Assembly: GCF_003346515.1 (NCBI RefSeq)
Contig: NZ_QQNA01000164.1
Coordinates: forward strand, 1 to 33,385
Length of the DNA stretch: 33,385 nucleotides
Source of the DNA: Streptomyces corynorhini
Lineage (GTDB): Bacteria; Actinomycetota; Actinomycetes; Streptomycetales; Streptomycetaceae
Direction of reading: 5' to 3'
Made by a program: the position numbers and the translations under genes. The notes under the pieces were generated by a model. It ran no database searches. It saw nothing but the letters and a program-made list of their open reading frames with translations, and was not told the DNA's origin. How positions within the stretch are numbered: the stretch's first letter is position 1; the number at the start of each line of letters is the position of its first letter. Positions 1-8,124 of this stretch are shown here, piece by piece.

Positions 1-59
1 CGAAGACGCTGACCGCGGCCGCCCCCGGAGCCGGGTCGCGGCCGCGGTCAGCGTCTTCG
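1..59. repeat. Perfect 22-nt inverted repeat at the left contig end (probable fold-back artefact)
   Basis: Bases 1-22 are the exact reverse complement of bases 38-59, with a 15-nt spacer; pairing stops at the spacer. The outer arm begins at the first base of the window. The right end has the same architecture with the same arm length. The simplest explanation is fold-back of a read or an assembly artefact at the contig end, so bases 1-22 should not be trusted as sequence of the sortase gene. Confidence 0.8.
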
Positions 60-718
60 GCGAACTGCTCATCACCGCGGGCGTGGTGCTGGGTCTCTTC
101 GTCGTCTACTCGCTGTGGTGGACCAACGTCCTGGCCGACCGCGCGGCGGCCAAGCAGGGCGACGACGTGCGCAACGGCTGGGCCCAGCAGGAGAAGAGCG
201 GCGGCGGAAGCGGCGCTGGTCCCAAGACCTTCGACTCGGCGGACGGCATCGGCTTCCTGCACGTCCCCGCGCTCGGCGGCAGCGAGATCCTGGTCAAGAA
301 GGGCACCAGCACCGAGCTGCTGAACGACGGGATCGCCGGGTACTACACGGATCCGGTCAAGTCCGCCCTCCCCTGGGACAAGAAGGGGAACTTCACGCTG
401 GCCGCGCACCGCGACGGCCACGGGGCGCGGTTCCACAACATCCACAAGATCAAGACGGGTGACCACGTCGTCTTCGAGACGCGCGACACCTGGTACATCT
501 ACAAGGTCTACAAGGAGCTTCCGAAGACCTCGAAGTACAACGTGGACGTGCTGTCGGCGGTGCCGGAGGAGTCGGGCAGGACCAAGCCGGGCCGCTATCT
601 CACCCTGACGACCTGCACGCCGATCTACACCTCGGACTACCGCTACATCGTCTGGGCCGAGCTGGACCGCACCCAGAAGGTCGACAAGCAGCGCACGCCG
701 CCGCCGGAGCTGCGCTGA
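2..718 (+). CDS. srtE: Class E sortase (5' end missing)
   Basis: Sortases of class E cleave an LAXTG-type sorting signal and join surface proteins to peptidoglycan; in Streptomyces SrtE1 and SrtE2 anchor long chaplins. The reading frame is open to the window edge, so the true start lies outside; the GTG at 83 falls inside the membrane segment and is unlikely to be the start. A single N-terminal transmembrane stretch (about nt 45-120) is followed by the extracellular beta-barrel. The catalytic triad is visible: His codon 407-409 (AAHRDGH), Cys codon 614-616 (TLTTCTP) and Arg codon 641-643 (DYRYIVWA). It is convergent with pknB, the position where S. coelicolor has its SrtE2 gene; SrtE1 versus SrtE2 cannot be settled here. 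The first 22 bases are suspect because of the terminal inverted repeat. Confidence 0.9.
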   Translation, partial: EDADRGRPRSRVAAAVSVFGELLITAGVVLGLFVVYSLWWTNVLADRAAAKQGDDVRNGWAQQEKSGGGSGAGPKTFDSADGIGFLHVPALGGSEILVKKGTSTELLNDGIAGYYTDPVKSALPWDKKGNFTLAAHRDGHGARFHNIHKIKTGDHVVFETRDTWYIYKVYKELPKTSKYNVDVLSAVPEESGRTKPGRYLTLTTCTPIYTSDYRYIVWAELDRTQKVDKQRTPPPELR

Positions 719-733
719 GGCCGCGGCCGGGTA

Positions 734-782
734 CGAAGAAGGCCCGTTCCCCACCGGCCGGGTGGGGAACGGGCCTTCTTCG
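734..782. terminator. Bidirectional terminator between srtE and pknB
   Basis: A perfect 22-bp stem (734-755 with 761-782) with a 5-nt loop lies between the convergent sortase and kinase genes. The stem starts with an A-rich stretch and ends with a T-rich one (CTTCTTC), so it can serve transcripts from both sides. Confidence 0.85.
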
Positions 783-803
783 GTGACGCGCGTGCGGTCC
801 GGG

Positions 804-2819
804 TCAGCCTCCTCCGCCGAAGAAGCCGGAGTTGTTGCCCCCGTTGTTCCCGCCGTTCCCGTTGTTGCCGCCGTTGCCGCTCTGGTTGCCGAGGATGGTC
901 AGGCTGACCGTGTCACCCTTGTTGACCGGGTTGCCATTGCCGGGGTCGCTGCTGATCACGCGCGCGTCGTCGGGCGTGTTCTCCGGCACCGACATCTGGA
1001 GCCCGGCTCCTTCGATCAGGCTCCGTGCCTCGGCGACCGTCTTGAACCGCACGTCGGGGACCTGCACCTTCTCGGGCTGCGGCTGCTCCTTCGGCCCGTT
1101 GGAGACCTCCAGGGAGACCGCGCTGCCCTTCTCCGCCTTCGAGTCGCCCGCCGGGCTCTGCTTGACGACGGTGCCCGCCGGCTGGTCCGAGTCGACCTGG
1201 GTCGGGTTGACCGTGAAGCCGTTGACGGTCAGCTGCGACTGGGCGTCGGACAGTTGATTGCCGGTCACGTTCGGCACGGTGACCTTCGCCTGCTTGGCGA
1301 TCGTCAGCGTGACGGTCGTGCCCGTCTCGACTTCCTTGCCGCCTTCGGGGTCCTGGCGCAGCACCGATCCGGGGGTGGCGCTGTCGGACTCCTCTTCCTT
1401 GGTCTCGACCTTGAACTTCTCGCCTTCGAGGATGTCCGTGGCGCTCTGCTTCTGCTTCTCCGTGACGTCCGGAACCTTGACCTGCGGCGCGCCCTCCGAG
1501 ACGACGACCGTGATGGTGTCGCCCTCGTTCATCTTGCCGCTGTCGGGGCTCTGGCTGCAGATGGATCCCTTGGGGACCTCGCAGCGTTTGGAGTCGGACT
1601 GTTCGAGCTTCACCTGCGCGTTGTCGGCCATGCCCTCGGCCTCTTTGAGGGTCTTGCCGACGACCTGCGGCACATCCAGCTGGCTGGGGCCGTCGCCGTC
1701 TCCGCTGAACAGGGCCCTGCCGATGAGGATCGCGCCGATCAGCACCAGGACGCCCGCGACCGCGAGCAGGATCGTGGAGGTGTTCGACTTCTTCTGGTTG
1801 CCGCGTCGTCGGCCCTGACGGTCGTCGTAGCCGTCGTAACCGCCGTCGTCCGAGTTCATCGGCGGGAGCATCGACGTCGGGGCGCCCCCGCCCCCCTGGT
1901 GCATGGCCGCCGTGGGCTGGTCCTGGCCGCCGTAACCGCCGTATCCGACCGCGCCCATGGCGGCGGTGGCGGCGACGGGCTGGCCGTCGAGGCACGCCTC
2001 GATGTCGGCCCGCATCTCGTCGGCGGACTGGTAGCGGAAGTCGGGGTCCTTGACGAGCGCCTTGAGGACGATCGCGTCCATCTCGGGCGTGATCTCGGGG
2101 TCGAAGACGCTCGGCGTCTGCGGTTCTTCCCGTACGTGCTGGTACGCGACCGCGACCGGGGAGTCCCCGATGAAGGGGGGCCGGACCGTCAGCAGTTCGT
2201 AGAGCAGGCAGCCGGTGGAGTACAGGTCGGAGCGCGCGTCGACCTGCTCGCCCTTGGCCTGCTCGGGGGAGAGGTACTGGGCGGTGCCGATCACGGCGGA
2301 GGTCTGCGTCATCGTCATGCCGGAGTCGCCCATCGCACGGGCGATGCCGAAGTCCATGACCTTGACCTGGCCGGTGCGCGTCAGCATGACGTTGGCCGGT
2401 TTGATGTCGCGGTGGACGATGCCGTTGCGGTGCGAGTACTCCAGCGCCTGCAGGATGCCGACCGTCATCTCCAGCGTGCGCTCGGGCAGCAGCCTGCGCC
2501 CGGAGTGCAGCAGCTCGCGGAGGGTCGAGCCGTCGACGTGCTCCATCACGATGTACGGGAGGGAGACCCCGTCGACGTAGTCCTCGCCGGTGTCGTAGAC
2601 CGCGACGATCGCCGGGTGGTTCAGGGAGGCCGCCGACTGGGCCTCTCTGCGGAACCGCGCCTGGAACGACGGGTCACGGGCGAGGTCGGCCCGCAGGGTC
2701 TTCACCGCGACGGAGCGGCCGAGCCGGGTGTCATGGGCGAGGTAGACCTCCGCCATGCCACCACGGCCGAGCACCGAGCCCAGCTCGTACCGGCCGCCGA
2801 GGCGACGCGCCTCTTCCAT
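804..2819 (-). CDS. pknB: Serine/threonine protein kinase with PASTA domains (PknB)
   Basis: Membrane Ser/Thr kinase thought to sense muropeptides or lipid II and to phosphorylate division and envelope proteins. Of 671 residues, 11-275 form the kinase: glycine loop GRGGMAEV, ATP lysine K40, HRDIKPAN with catalytic D138, DFG at 156-158, and activation-loop T171 and T173; as I recall, these match the numbering of M. tuberculosis PknB. A linker with Gly/Tyr/Asp repeats leads to one transmembrane helix (about 349-371) and four extracellular PASTA repeats starting near 382, 449, 517 and 590, each opening with a VPxV motif. The tail is Gly/Asn rich. The ATG at 2819 begins MEEARRLGGRYEL, the usual start. 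It is the last gene of the fha-pstP-rodA-pbpA cluster but is separated from pbpA by 167 bp, so it may have its own promoter as well. Confidence 0.97.
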   Translation of the reverse strand: MEEARRLGGRYELGSVLGRGGMAEVYLAHDTRLGRSVAVKTLRADLARDPSFQARFRREAQSAASLNHPAIVAVYDTGEDYVDGVSLPYIVMEHVDGSTLRELLHSGRRLLPERTLEMTVGILQALEYSHRNGIVHRDIKPANVMLTRTGQVKVMDFGIARAMGDSGMTMTQTSAVIGTAQYLSPEQAKGEQVDARSDLYSTGCLLYELLTVRPPFIGDSPVAVAYQHVREEPQTPSVFDPEITPEMDAIVLKALVKDPDFRYQSADEMRADIEACLDGQPVAATAAMGAVGYGGYGGQDQPTAAMHQGGGGAPTSMLPPMNSDDGGYDGYDDRQGRRRGNQKKSNTSTILLAVAGVLVLIGAILIGRALFSGDGDGPSQLDVPQVVGKTLKEAEGMADNAQVKLEQSDSKRCEVPKGSICSQSPDSGKMNEGDTITVVVSEGAPQVKVPDVTEKQKQSATDILEGEKFKVETKEEESDSATPGSVLRQDPEGGKEVETGTTVTLTIAKQAKVTVPNVTGNQLSDAQSQLTVNGFTVNPTQVDSDQPAGTVVKQSPAGDSKAEKGSAVSLEVSNGPKEQPQPEKVQVPDVRFKTVAEARSLIEGAGLQMSVPENTPDDARVISSDPGNGNPVNKGDTVSLTILGNQSGNGGNNGNGGNNGGNNSGFFGGGG

Positions 2820-2986
2820 AACGTTCCAGCCCTCTCCGTCAGTCCCGACCGCACCGGTGTGTGGTCCGGCGGTGTGCTGTTCGCGCCTACGCTACCGGGG
2901 ACGCCGTATGTGGTTGGCCCGTAACGGTGACCTGATATACGACCGGTATCGCATTGTGCAGGTATGGACGTGAGCCGTGACCGGCG
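2820..2986 (-). promoter_or_regulatory. pbpA-pknB intergenic spacer, possible internal promoter
   Basis: This is the only large gap inside the minus-strand cluster. On the minus strand it holds an AT-rich TATATC (plus-strand 2935-2940) that could be a -10 box, but no convincing -35 element accompanies it. The purine-rich GGAGAGGG about 11 nt before the pknB ATG is the likely ribosome binding site. Confidence 0.3.
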
Positions 2987-4450
2987 TCACTTCTTGTCGA
3001 CGACCGCCTGCATGACGGCCTTGGCGATCGGGGCCGCGAGGCCACCACCGGAAATGTCGTCACGGTTGGCGCCGCTGTCCTCCACGACGACCGCGACGGC
3101 CACCGGGGAGCCCTTGTCCGTCTTGGCGTACGAGATGAACCAGGCGTACGGGTTCTTGCTGTTGTTCTCGCCGTGCTGGGCGGTACCGGTCTTGCCGCCG
3201 ACCGTCACGCCGGGGATCTGGGCCTTGGTGCCGGTGCCCTTCTCGACCACGGTCTCCATGATGCTCTGGAGCATCTGGGCGTGCTCCTGGCTGAGCGGCC
3301 GGCTCTGCTCCTCGGGCTCCGTCTTCTCCAGCACGTCCACGCCCGGCGTCTCCAGCCGGTCGATCATGTACGGCTTCATCAGCTTGCCGTCGTTGGCGAC
3401 CGCGGCGGCGAGCATGGCCATCTGGAGCGGGGTGGCGCGGGTGTCGAACTGGCCGATGGAGGAGAGCGCCGTCTGCGACTGGTTGATGTCCTCGGGGAAG
3501 ATCGAGGCGTTGGCGCGGACCGGGACGAACTGCTCCTCGTTGAAGCCGAAGTTCTTCGCGGTCTCCAGCATCTTGTCCTTGCCGACGTCGACGCCGAGCT
3601 TGCCGAAGACGGAGTTGCAGGACATCCGCAGGGCCTCGCGCAGGGAGACGTCCTTGCAGGGGATGTTGTTCTCGTTCGGCAGCGGGGTGGTGGTGCCCGG
3701 CATGATCCAGGGGAGCGGCGAGTCGGTCTTCGCGTCGACGTCCTTGATCACGCCGTGCTCCAGGCCCGCGGCGGCCGTCAGCACCTTGAAGGTGGAGCCG
3801 GGCGGGTAGGTCTCACGCAGGGCGCGGTTGAGCATCGGGTCGTCGGGCTGGTTCTTCTTGTCGAGCGCGACCCACGCCTTGGTGTCCTTGTCGCTGTTTC
3901 CGGCGAACTTCGACGGGTCGTAGCTGGGGGTGGAGGCCAGGGCGAGGATCTTGCCGGTCTGCGGGTCGATCGCCGCGACGGCGCCCTTCTTGTCGCCGAG
4001 CCCCTCGAAGGCGGCCTTCTGGGCGGCGCCGTTGAGCGTGGTGACGACGTTGCCGCCCTTCTTCTCCTTGCCCGTGAACATCCCCAGGGTGTTGTCGAAG
4101 AAGAGCCGGTCGTCGGTGCCGGTGAGGACGCCGTCCTCGATGTTCTCGATCTGGGTGGCGCCGAACGCCTGAGAGGCGTAGCCGGTGACGGGCGCCCACA
4201 TGGGGCCGTCGGCGTACGTCCGCTTGTAGACGAAGTCCGTGCTGTCGGTCTTGACGGAGCCGGTGATGGGCTTGCCGTCGACGATGATGTTGCCGCGCTC
4301 GGAGGCGTACCGCTCGATCAGTACCCGGCGGTTGTACTCGTGGGAGCTGAGTTCGTCGGCGCGTACGTAGCCGAGCCAGTTCTCCCGGATCAGCAGGGCG
4401 AGCATCAGGAGCCCGCAGAAGATCGCGATATGGCGCAGGGGCTTGTTCAC
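2987..4450 (-). CDS. pbpA: Class B penicillin-binding protein PbpA
   Basis: Peptidoglycan transpeptidase that cross-links stem peptides outside the membrane, working with the SEDS glycosyltransferase encoded just upstream. It has 487 residues, with an N-terminal membrane anchor (about 7-25), a dimerisation/pedestal region and a C-terminal transpeptidase domain. All three active-site motifs are present: STFK with nucleophile S219, SCN at 277-279 and KTGT at 420-423. The start is GTG at 4450, which overlaps the rodA stop by 4 bp (GTGA), so the two are probably translationally coupled. In mycobacteria the orthologue is a phosphorylation target of PknB, in keeping with the clustering here. Confidence 0.96.
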   Translation of the reverse strand: MNKPLRHIAIFCGLLMLALLIRENWLGYVRADELSSHEYNRRVLIERYASERGNIIVDGKPITGSVKTDSTDFVYKRTYADGPMWAPVTGYASQAFGATQIENIEDGVLTGTDDRLFFDNTLGMFTGKEKKGGNVVTTLNGAAQKAAFEGLGDKKGAVAAIDPQTGKILALASTPSYDPSKFAGNSDKDTKAWVALDKKNQPDDPMLNRALRETYPPGSTFKVLTAAAGLEHGVIKDVDAKTDSPLPWIMPGTTTPLPNENNIPCKDVSLREALRMSCNSVFGKLGVDVGKDKMLETAKNFGFNEEQFVPVRANASIFPEDINQSQTALSSIGQFDTRATPLQMAMLAAAVANDGKLMKPYMIDRLETPGVDVLEKTEPEEQSRPLSQEHAQMLQSIMETVVEKGTGTKAQIPGVTVGGKTGTAQHGENNSKNPYAWFISYAKTDKGSPVAVAVVVEDSGANRDDISGGGLAAPIAKAVMQAVVDKK

Positions 4451-5865
4451 GGTCGGACCACCTGGGTCATTTCGGCGTCGGAGGACGGGGCGGGGGCCGG
4501 CGCGGGGCGACGTGCGGTGTCGCTGATGCGGATGAGGATCCCGATCAGGGCCCAGTTGGCGAGGACGGAGGAACCGCCGTACGCGACGAACGGCATCGTC
4601 ATACCGGTCAGCGGGATGAGCCCCATGACGCCCCCGGCGACGACGAACACCTGGATGGCGAAGGCGCCGGAGAGCCCGATGGCGAGGAGCTTGCCGAACG
4701 GGTCGCGGGCGGCGAGTGCGGTGCGTACACCGCGTTCGACGATCAGAGCGTAGATCATCAGGAAGGCCATCGTGCCGGCCAGACCGAGTTCCTCACCGAC
4801 GGTGGTGAGAATGAAGTCGGCGTTGGCGGCGAAGCCGATGAGGTCGGAGTTGCCCTGGCCGAGCCCGGTGCCGAGAGTGCCGCCTGAGCCGAAGGAGATG
4901 AGGGAGTCGCCGATCTGCTGGCAGGCGCCGGTGGCGTCCGTCTTGTAGCAGGAGAACGGGTCGAGCCAGGCGGTGACACGGGACTGCACGTGCGGCTCGA
5001 AGGAGGCGACGCCGACGGCCCCGCCGATCGACATCAGCAGGCCGAAGACGATCCAGCTGGTGCGCTCGGTGGCGACGTACAGCATCACCACGAAGAGGCC
5101 GAAGAAGAGCAGCGAGGTGCCGAGGTCGGTCTCGAAGACCAGGATGAGGATCGAGAGGCCCCAGATCGCGAGGATCGGTCCGAGGTCGCGGCCGCGAGGC
5201 AGGTAGAGCCCCAGGAAGCGGCGGCTGGCGAGGGCGAGGGCGTCCCGCTTGACCATCAGATAGCCGGAGAAGAAGACCGCGATGACGATCTTCGCGAACT
5301 CTCCTGGCTGGATGGTGAATCCGGCGATGCTGACCCAGATCTTCGCGCCGTTCACCGCGGGGAAGAACATCGGCAGGATCAGCAGGGCGAGACCGGCGGC
5401 CATGGAGATGTACGTGTAGCGCTGGAGGATGCGGTGGTCCTTGAGCAGGATCAGCACCGCCGCGAAGAGGGCGACCCCCAGCGCGGAGTACAGCAACTGC
5501 TTGGGGGCGTCCGGGCTGAAGCCGCCGAAGAGGTACTTGGCGCGCTGGATCAGCCGCGGCGACTGGTCCAGCCGCCAGATCAGCACCAGCCCCAGTCCGT
5601 TGAGCAGTGTCGCCAGCGGCAGCAGCAGCGGGTCGGAGTACGGGGCGAATTTGCGCACCACGAGGTGCGCGACGCCCGCGAGCAGGCCGAGGCCCAGACC
5701 GTAACCGGCCATGCCCGCCGGTACTTTGCCGTCGAGCGCCAGTCCCACGTTCAGGTAGGCGAACACCGGGATGGCGACGGCGAAGGCGAGCATGAACAGC
5801 TCGGTGTTGCGGCGGCTCGGTGCTTCGATCGCGCCGATGGTGGTCGTGTTGGTGACAACGCTCAT
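4447..5865 (-). CDS. rodA: SEDS peptidoglycan glycosyltransferase (RodA/FtsW family)
   Basis: Polytopic membrane enzyme that polymerises lipid II into glycan strands, in complex with the class B PBP encoded next to it. The 472 residues are strongly hydrophobic, about ten membrane segments. Signature motifs are IQPGEF at 185-190 and FETDLGTS at 244-251; D247 lies in the EPDLGT-like motif and is the likely counterpart of the essential aspartate of RodA. The C-terminal part (PLTGMTMPFVAYGG) is typical of the family. The ATG at 5865 is 26 bp downstream of the pstP stop, and the 3' end overlaps pbpA by 4 bp. Family members are named FtsW or RodA; position beside pbpA, pstP and pknB favours RodA. 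Confidence 0.95.
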   Translation of the reverse strand: MSVVTNTTTIGAIEAPSRRNTELFMLAFAVAIPVFAYLNVGLALDGKVPAGMAGYGLGLGLLAGVAHLVVRKFAPYSDPLLLPLATLLNGLGLVLIWRLDQSPRLIQRAKYLFGGFSPDAPKQLLYSALGVALFAAVLILLKDHRILQRYTYISMAAGLALLILPMFFPAVNGAKIWVSIAGFTIQPGEFAKIVIAVFFSGYLMVKRDALALASRRFLGLYLPRGRDLGPILAIWGLSILILVFETDLGTSLLFFGLFVVMLYVATERTSWIVFGLLMSIGGAVGVASFEPHVQSRVTAWLDPFSCYKTDATGACQQIGDSLISFGSGGTLGTGLGQGNSDLIGFAANADFILTTVGEELGLAGTMAFLMIYALIVERGVRTALAARDPFGKLLAIGLSGAFAIQVFVVAGGVMGLIPLTGMTMPFVAYGGSSVLANWALIGILIRISDTARRPAPAPAPSSDAEMTQVVRP

Positions 5866-5891
5866 GGTGGTGAAAGGCCCCCTACGGCCGG

Positions 5892-7460
5892 CTACTGCTG
5901 CTTCCCGCAGTTCGAGACCACTTTCTGTTCATCCTCCGAGAGGCTGGGGCCAGGAGTGGGGGTCGCGGTTTTCGGCTTGATGTCGGTGGTCACGGTCGAG
6001 GTGTTCGTACCGGTGGTCGCGGTGCTCGTACCGGCGGTCGGGGTGCCCGTACCGGCGCTCGGGGTGCTCCTACCGGTGGTGTCGTCCGTTTCTTCCTGGC
6101 CGGTGACCGCTTCGGCGCTCTGCTCGGTGTCGCGGCGCTGCTCGTCCTTCTCGCAGGCCGCCGCCTGGGTGGCCAGCTCCTGGATCTTGACTCGGCCGTC
6201 GGCGAGGCTGCCTTCGGCGATGGTGGCCTCGACCTGCTTGCGCTGATAGGGCGGGAGGTACTTGAGTTTGATGGCGGGGTGGTCCTTCTCGATCTTCGAG
6301 AGGGAGATCCAGGCCAGATCCTGGCTGATGCCCTGGTAGAGGGCGACGTGTTCACCGTTGGCGCCGACGTAGTACTGGTTCTGGGTCCAGCGGTAGCCGC
6401 CGTAGACGCCGCCGCCGATGACGGCGAGCGCGAGCACGGTGTAGAGGGATCTCTTGATCCAGCGGCGCTTGGGGCGCGGCTTGATGAACTCCTCGTCGTC
6501 GTAGCTCCCGTAGGCGCCGTCCTGCGGCATGGCGCCGTAGGCGGCGTCGTCCCCGCTGCCGGGCGGGCCGAAGCCGCCGTGCTGCTGCGGTACGGCGCGG
6601 CCGAGACCGGCCGCGCGGCCGGCCGGGGTCTGCATCGCGGCGGCGTTCTCGGCGGAGCTGAGCGGGAGCTGGTTCTCCGCGACGGCGCCGACGACGACGG
6701 GGGTGTCGGTGACCTGCCCGGCCAGGGTGTCGTTGGACTCGACGTCCAGGACGTCGGCGACGATGCAGGTGATGTTGTCGGGCCCACCGCCGCGCAGCGC
6801 GAGCTGGATGAGGGCCTGGATGGTCTCCTGGGGCCCCTGGTAGCTGGCGAGCGCCTCCTCCATCGTCTGGTGGGAGACGACGCCGGACAGGCCGTCGGAG
6901 CAGATCAAGTAGCGGTCGCCGGAGCGGACTTCACGGATGGAGAGGTCCGGTTCCACATGGTCGCCACTGCCCAGCGCGCGCATCAGCAGGGAGCGCTGCG
7001 GGTGGGTGGTGGCCTCTTCCTCGGTGATCCGGCCCTCGTCGACCAGCCGCTGCACCCAGGTGTGGTCCTGGGTGATCTGGGTCAGTACGCCGTCGCGCAG
7101 CAGGTACGCGCGGGAGTCGCCGACGTGGACGAGGCCGAGGCGCTGGCCGGTCCAGAGCAGGGCGGTGAGCGTGGTGCCCATGCCCTCCAGCTGGGGGTCC
7201 TCCTCGACCATCACCCGCAGCTGGTCGTTGGCGCGCTGCACCGCCGTGCCGAGCGACGTGAGCAGGTCGGAGCCCGGGACGTCGTCGTCGAGCTGGACGA
7301 GCGTGGAGATCACCTCGGACGAGGCGACCTCGCCGGCCGCCTGGCCGCCCATGCCGTCGGCGATGGCCAGCAGCCGGGGACCGGCGTAGCCGGAGTCCTC
7401 GTTCCCCTCCCGGATCATGCCCTTGTGCGATCCGGCGGCGAAACGCAGCGACAGACTCAT
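5892..7460 (-). CDS. pstP: PP2C-type serine/threonine phosphatase PstP
   Basis: Membrane protein phosphatase that counteracts the PknB-type kinases. The cytoplasmic PP2C domain (about 1-240) shows the metal-binding motifs GNEDS (D22), ADGMGG (D35), SDGL and GGPDNIT. A linker, a transmembrane helix after the basic KRRWIKR stretch, an extracellular domain and a Thr/Ser-rich tail follow. The start is the ATG at 7460 (MSLSLRFAAG), preceded by GAGGTG at good spacing; an in-frame upstream start at 7526 would add 22 unconserved-looking residues without a clear ribosome site. Length is then 522 residues. The extracellular tail holds a 21-bp tandem repeat. It sits between fhaB and rodA; the start codon overlaps the stop of a possible small ORF by 4 bp. 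Confidence 0.95.
   Translation of the reverse strand: MSLSLRFAAGSHKGMIREGNEDSGYAGPRLLAIADGMGGQAAGEVASSEVISTLVQLDDDVPGSDLLTSLGTAVQRANDQLRVMVEEDPQLEGMGTTLTALLWTGQRLGLVHVGDSRAYLLRDGVLTQITQDHTWVQRLVDEGRITEEEATTHPQRSLLMRALGSGDHVEPDLSIREVRSGDRYLICSDGLSGVVSHQTMEEALASYQGPQETIQALIQLALRGGGPDNITCIVADVLDVESNDTLAGQVTDTPVVVGAVAENQLPLSSAENAAAMQTPAGRAAGLGRAVPQQHGGFGPPGSGDDAAYGAMPQDGAYGSYDDEEFIKPRPKRRWIKRSLYTVLALAVIGGGVYGGYRWTQNQYYVGANGEHVALYQGISQDLAWISLSKIEKDHPAIKLKYLPPYQRKQVEATIAEGSLADGRVKIQELATQAAACEKDEQRRDTEQSAEAVTGQEETDDTTGRSTPSAGTGTPTAGTSTATTGTNTSTVTTDIKPKTATPTPGPSLSEDEQKVVSNCGKQQ
6001..6084 (-). repeat. Four 21-bp tandem repeats in the pstP tail
   Basis: Units at 6001, 6022, 6043 and 6064 are each 21 bp and share a GTGCTCGTACCGG-like core. 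They encode seven-residue units of the type AGTxTxT in the extracellular C-terminal tail of PstP. The frame is kept, so copy-number change would alter tail length only. Confidence 0.85.
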
Positions 7461-7594
7461 GCGCACCTCACCCGTCGGTTCGCCCGCTGAATGTGGTGCC
7501 AGCCGGTCTCGAGCCACACTGCCCACCCTCCGGTCGGGAGCCTGCTGCGGTCCGCTGTCGGGACCGCGGCGACTCGCTCGCTCCGCTCGCTCAT
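7457..7594 (-). CDS. Possible small ORF between fhaB and pstP, 45 residues, unknown
   Basis: This 45-codon frame opens with ATG 7 nt after the fhaB stop and closes with a TGA that overlaps the pstP ATG by 4 bp (ATGA). It fills the otherwise odd 141-bp gap in the cluster. The product begins MSERSERVAAV and is Arg-rich with several Trp residues, no membrane segment and no motif I recognise. GGAAG lies about 10 nt before the start. GC at third positions is roughly 84 percent by hand count, compatible with coding but a little low. It could instead be leader sequence for pstP; coupling geometry is the main support. Confidence 0.3.
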   Translation of the reverse strand: MSERSERVAAVPTADRSRLPTGGWAVWLETGWHHIQRANRRVRCA

Positions 7595-7601
7595 TGTCGT
7601 A

Positions 7602-8114
7602 CTACTTCCGCAGCTCGATGACGGTCTTGCCGATGCGGATCGGAGCGCCCAGCGCGATCGGCTGCGGGGTCGTGAGGCGGGTCCGGTCGAGATAGGTGCC
7701 GTTGGTGGACCCGAGATCCTCGACGATCCACTGGCCGTCACGGTCCGGGTAGATCCTGGCATGGCGGCTGGACGCGTAGTCGTCGTCCAGCACGATCGTC
7801 GAATCGTGCGCGCGGCCCAGCGTGATGGTCTGCCCCTGGAGCGCCACCGTGGTGCCGGTGAGCGACCCCTCGGAGACGACCAGCTTCGTGGGCGCTCCCC
7901 GGCGCTGCCTGCCCCCCTGCTGCTGGCGCTGCTGAGGCGGCGCCGGTGTCTGGCGTGGCTGCTGCGGTCGGGCGTCGGCGTTGCGGCGTGAGCCGCGCTG
8001 CGTGACGCGTGTTCCGAACAGATCGCTGCGGATGACCTGTACGGCCACGATCACGAACAGCCACAGAACGGCCAGAAAACCTAGCCGCATGACCGTCAGG
8101 GTCAGCTCTGACAT
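7602..8114 (-). CDS. fhaB: FHA-domain membrane protein FhaB (FipA-like)
   Basis: Small phosphothreonine-binding protein of 170 residues associated in actinobacteria with division and cell-wall proteins (FipA in mycobacteria). An N-terminal transmembrane helix (about 8-28) is followed by a Gln/Pro/Arg-rich linker and a C-terminal FHA domain (about 75-168). Key FHA residues are visible: LGR with the phosphopeptide-binding Arg, SSRHARI with Ser and His, and DLGSTNGTYL. The start ATG is 10 bp after the fhaA stop. Its location next to kinase and phosphatase genes indicates that it reads phosphothreonine marks set by PknB-type kinases. Confidence 0.95.
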   Translation of the reverse strand: MSELTLTVMRLGFLAVLWLFVIVAVQVIRSDLFGTRVTQRGSRRNADARPQQPRQTPAPPQQRQQQGGRQRRGAPTKLVVSEGSLTGTTVALQGQTITLGRAHDSTIVLDDDYASSRHARIYPDRDGQWIVEDLGSTNGTYLDRTRLTTPQPIALGAPIRIGKTVIELRK

Positions 8115-8124
8115 TGCCCCCGCT

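Noticed and set aside
762..2924. 720-codon open frame on the plus strand opposite pknB
   Set aside because: It is an antisense shadow of a high-GC gene, rich in Arg/Val/Asp/Leu without domain motifs, and runs through the terminator and the pknB start; pknB itself is unambiguous.
3173..4753. 526-codon plus-strand frame opposite pbpA and rodA
   Set aside because: Same shadow effect; it crosses two well-supported genes and has no recognisable fold or start signal.
7461..7526. Upstream start for pstP giving 22 more residues
   Set aside because: No ribosome site, and the PP2C family starts at MSLSLRFAAG; GAGGTG precedes ATG 7460.
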